Shown here: positions 5,425 through 6,732 of the stretch, piece by piece
How the letters are laid out: every line of letters starts with the position of its first letter
Numbering within the stretch: the stretch's first letter is position 1
DNA from: an uncultured Muribaculaceae bacterium
GTDB lineage: Bacteria > Bacteroidota > Bacteroidia > Bacteroidales > Muribaculaceae
Direction of reading: 5' to 3'
Assembly (NCBI GenBank): GCA_910586175.1
Contig: CAJUIJ010000026.1
Span: forward strand, 1 to 6,732
DNA length: 6,732 bases
Program-made: the position numbers and the translations under genes
The notes under the pieces: model-generated
What the model was told of the DNA's origin: nothing
What the model saw: the letters and a program-made list of their open reading frames with translations, nothing else
Database searches by the model: none

Positions 5425-6546
5425 TTAGTGCACCTCCACTTTGCGTGTGGGTGCTATGTTGGCGTTACGTTCGTCAATAGCCTCTACCACTGCATCGGCG
5501 AGCTTGCCGAATGCCAGTGCTTCCGGATTGGCGGAGACCTCTTGCATGCCAAGTTCCGCAGCCACAGGTTTGCCGTTGTCGGCATGGCTCATGATGTCCA
5601 TGACCAGCGGAATCTGGGCGAGCAGTTTCACACCGCTTTTTTCCGCCAACTTCACGGCACCCCCTTCGCCAAACACATAATAGCGCTCGTCAGGGTGTGC
5701 GGCAGGGGTGAACCATGCCATGTTCTCCACAAGACCGAGAATAGGTACATTCACCTTGTCGTCGGTAAACATGGCTATGCCCTTGCGTGCATCGGCAAGA
5801 GCCACCTCCTGTGGAGTGCTTACCACCACAACGCCGGTGATAGGCAACGTCTGCACTAAGGTTAGGTGTATGTCGCTTGTGCCCGGAGGCATGTCGATAA
5901 GGAAATAGTCGAGTTCATCCCACCATGCGTCAGTGATAAGCTGTTTGAGAGCATTGCTCGCCATGCCACCGCGCCAGAGCACAGGTTTCTCCTTGTCTAC
6001 AAGGAAGCCGATGGAGAGCATCTTCACGCCATAGCGTTCCAACGGCTCGATCCAGTCGCGTCCCTCCTTATTTACCATATATATCTGTTCATCTTCCACA
6101 CCAAACATCTTTGGCATAGAAGGCCCGAATATGTCAGCGTCGAGCAATCCTACTTTGTAGCCTTTGGCAGCCAATGCCACGGCAAGATTGGCGGCTACGG
6201 TAGACTTGCCTACGCCACCTTTGCCGCTCGATACTCCCACTATGTTCTTTACGCCCGGAAGCGGATTGGGTTTGGCCTGTGGAAGCGGTGAGCGAAATTT
6301 AACGGCCACATTGCCCTTAACCTGCACGTCGGGCGAAATGAAAGTGTTGATGGCTGTTTCGGCGGCACGGACCACACTCTTGACAAAAGGATCGGTAGGC
6401 TTGTCGAAAATTAACGAGAAAGACACCTTGTCGCCATCAATACGGATATCATCTTCCACCATCTCGTTTTCCACAAGGTTCTTGCCATTGCCCGGATAAC
6501 GAACAGTGCGAAGGGCATCAAGTATAAGGTTGGGATAGAGAGTCAT
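5425..6546 (-). CDS. mrp: Mrp/NBP35-family P-loop ATPase with N-terminal MIP18 (DUF59) domain
   Basis: This cytoplasmic ATPase belongs to the Mrp/ApbC/NBP35 group, known in other bacteria as iron-sulfur cluster carriers or assembly factors. It is complete at 373 residues. Residues 1-85 form a MIP18/DUF59-type domain (NLILDALRTVRYPGNGKNLV, then DKVSFSLIFD). A linker follows, then the MinD/Mrp-type deviant Walker A, GKGGVGKST (108-116), the switch I-like DADIFGPSMP (136-145), and DMPPGTSD (218-225). The region after VENM (273-276), where E. coli Mrp carries its CxxC, instead reads AWFTPAAHPDERYYVFGEGG (277-296). The whole protein contains no cysteine. In DUF59 the usual DPE is replaced around YPGN. 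Bacteroidetes relatives, as I recall them, share the AWFTPAE-type segment, so this may be a class trait. The ATG at 6546 fits the domain start. The heptamer array begins 5 bases upstream, and the MATE gene follows in the same direction. Confidence 0.94.
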   Translation of the reverse strand: MTLYPNLILDALRTVRYPGNGKNLVENEMVEDDIRIDGDKVSFSLIFDKPTDPFVKSVVRAAETAINTFISPDVQVKGNVAVKFRSPLPQAKPNPLPGVKNIVGVSSGKGGVGKSTVAANLAVALAAKGYKVGLLDADIFGPSMPKMFGVEDEQIYMVNKEGRDWIEPLERYGVKMLSIGFLVDKEKPVLWRGGMASNALKQLITDAWWDELDYFLIDMPPGTSDIHLTLVQTLPITGVVVVSTPQEVALADARKGIAMFTDDKVNVPILGLVENMAWFTPAAHPDERYYVFGEGGAVKLAEKSGVKLLAQIPLVMDIMSHADNGKPVAAELGMQEVSANPEALAFGKLADAVVEAIDERNANIAPTRKVEVH

Positions 6547-6731
6547 AATCTAATGAATAATGAATAATGAATAATGAATAAAGAATAAAGAATAATCGCA
6601 GCCAATGATCGCTTGTCAAGGAGCCAGAGCTCACTATCTAAACCGCGATAATTAGCGCCGCTGAAGCCTTGGAGTTGAAGCTTTCGCAGGTCAGCTTTTG
6701 TTCTGTGGGCGTGCGAAGCGCGCCACCATAA
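6543..6731 (-). other. Open frame without an ATG running from the right edge into the mrp start codon
   Basis: On the minus strand this frame is open for 62 codons from the window edge and stops at a TGA that overlaps the mrp start (ATGA). Such an overlap is typical of coupled genes, so it could be the end of an upstream CDS. I doubt this. The last 15 or so codons are simply the heptamer array translated (LFIIHYSLF-like), and the rest (WWRASHAHRTKADLRK onward) resembles no C-terminus I know, including TrmB, which I recall as a neighbour of mrp in Bacteroides. Non-coding or repeat-derived DNA is more likely. No promoter matching the Bacteroidota consensus is seen here in the leftward direction. 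Confidence 0.3.
6551..6596. repeat. Heptameric tandem repeat upstream of mrp
   Basis: There are four exact copies of TAATGAA (6551-6578), then two of the variant TAAAGAA (6579-6592) and a partial TAAT. It lies between 5 and 50 bases before the mrp start, so on the mrp strand it forms AT-rich leader DNA (TTCATTA units). A change in copy number would alter leader length by seven bases per unit without touching the coding sequence. It may equally be neutral intergenic low-complexity DNA. Confidence 0.9.
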
Positions 6732-6732
6732 G

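Overview
The window comes from the Bacteroidota, most likely order Bacteroidales. Three sites fit the class-specific promoter pattern TTTG-N20-TAnnTTTG. Strong Shine-Dalgarno sequences are absent, and the proteins (a region-I sigma-54, a MepA-type MATE transporter and an Mrp ATPase lacking its CxxC) have a Bacteroidales look. A Muribaculaceae-like gut lineage is my guess from overall protein flavour and is not proven.

Layout. Positions 1-180 are AT-rich and non-coding. They hold a leftward promoter that points at a gene off the left edge. A leftward gene at 181-609 encodes an Arg-rich 142-residue protein I do not recognise. The interval 610-790 separates it from the rightward block and carries opposed promoters. 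The rightward block is tRNA-Leu(UAA), an intrinsic terminator, rpoN (sigma-54), a coupled gene for a single-pass membrane protein with a coiled coil and an unrecognised C-terminal domain, then a separate promoter, a perfect leader hairpin and tRNA-Leu(CAA). A bidirectional terminator at 3913-3947 closes this block and also serves the convergent leftward block. That block, read from the right edge, is a heptameric tandem repeat, mrp (a P-loop ATPase with an N-terminal MIP18/DUF59 domain) and, 39 bases on, a MATE-family exporter.

How the genes relate. The two tRNAs are the UUR-leucine pair (UAA and CAA anticodons), and they bracket the rpoN unit. rpoN starts only 18 bases after the tRNA-Leu(UAA) terminator. 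Its transcription therefore probably depends on read-through or on an unrecognised promoter. The membrane protein's first possible ATG overlaps the rpoN stop codon (TAATG), so the two are one transcription unit. mrp and the MATE gene probably share a transcript. I see no Bacteroidota promoter directly upstream of mrp, so that transcript may begin beyond the window.

Most of the window is ordinary core genome. The points most worth a second look are the rpoN-coupled membrane protein, the absence of any cysteine in an Mrp-family protein, the promoter-poor position of rpoN, the hairpin in the tRNA-Leu(CAA) leader, and the heptamer array with its open frame ending at the mrp start codon.
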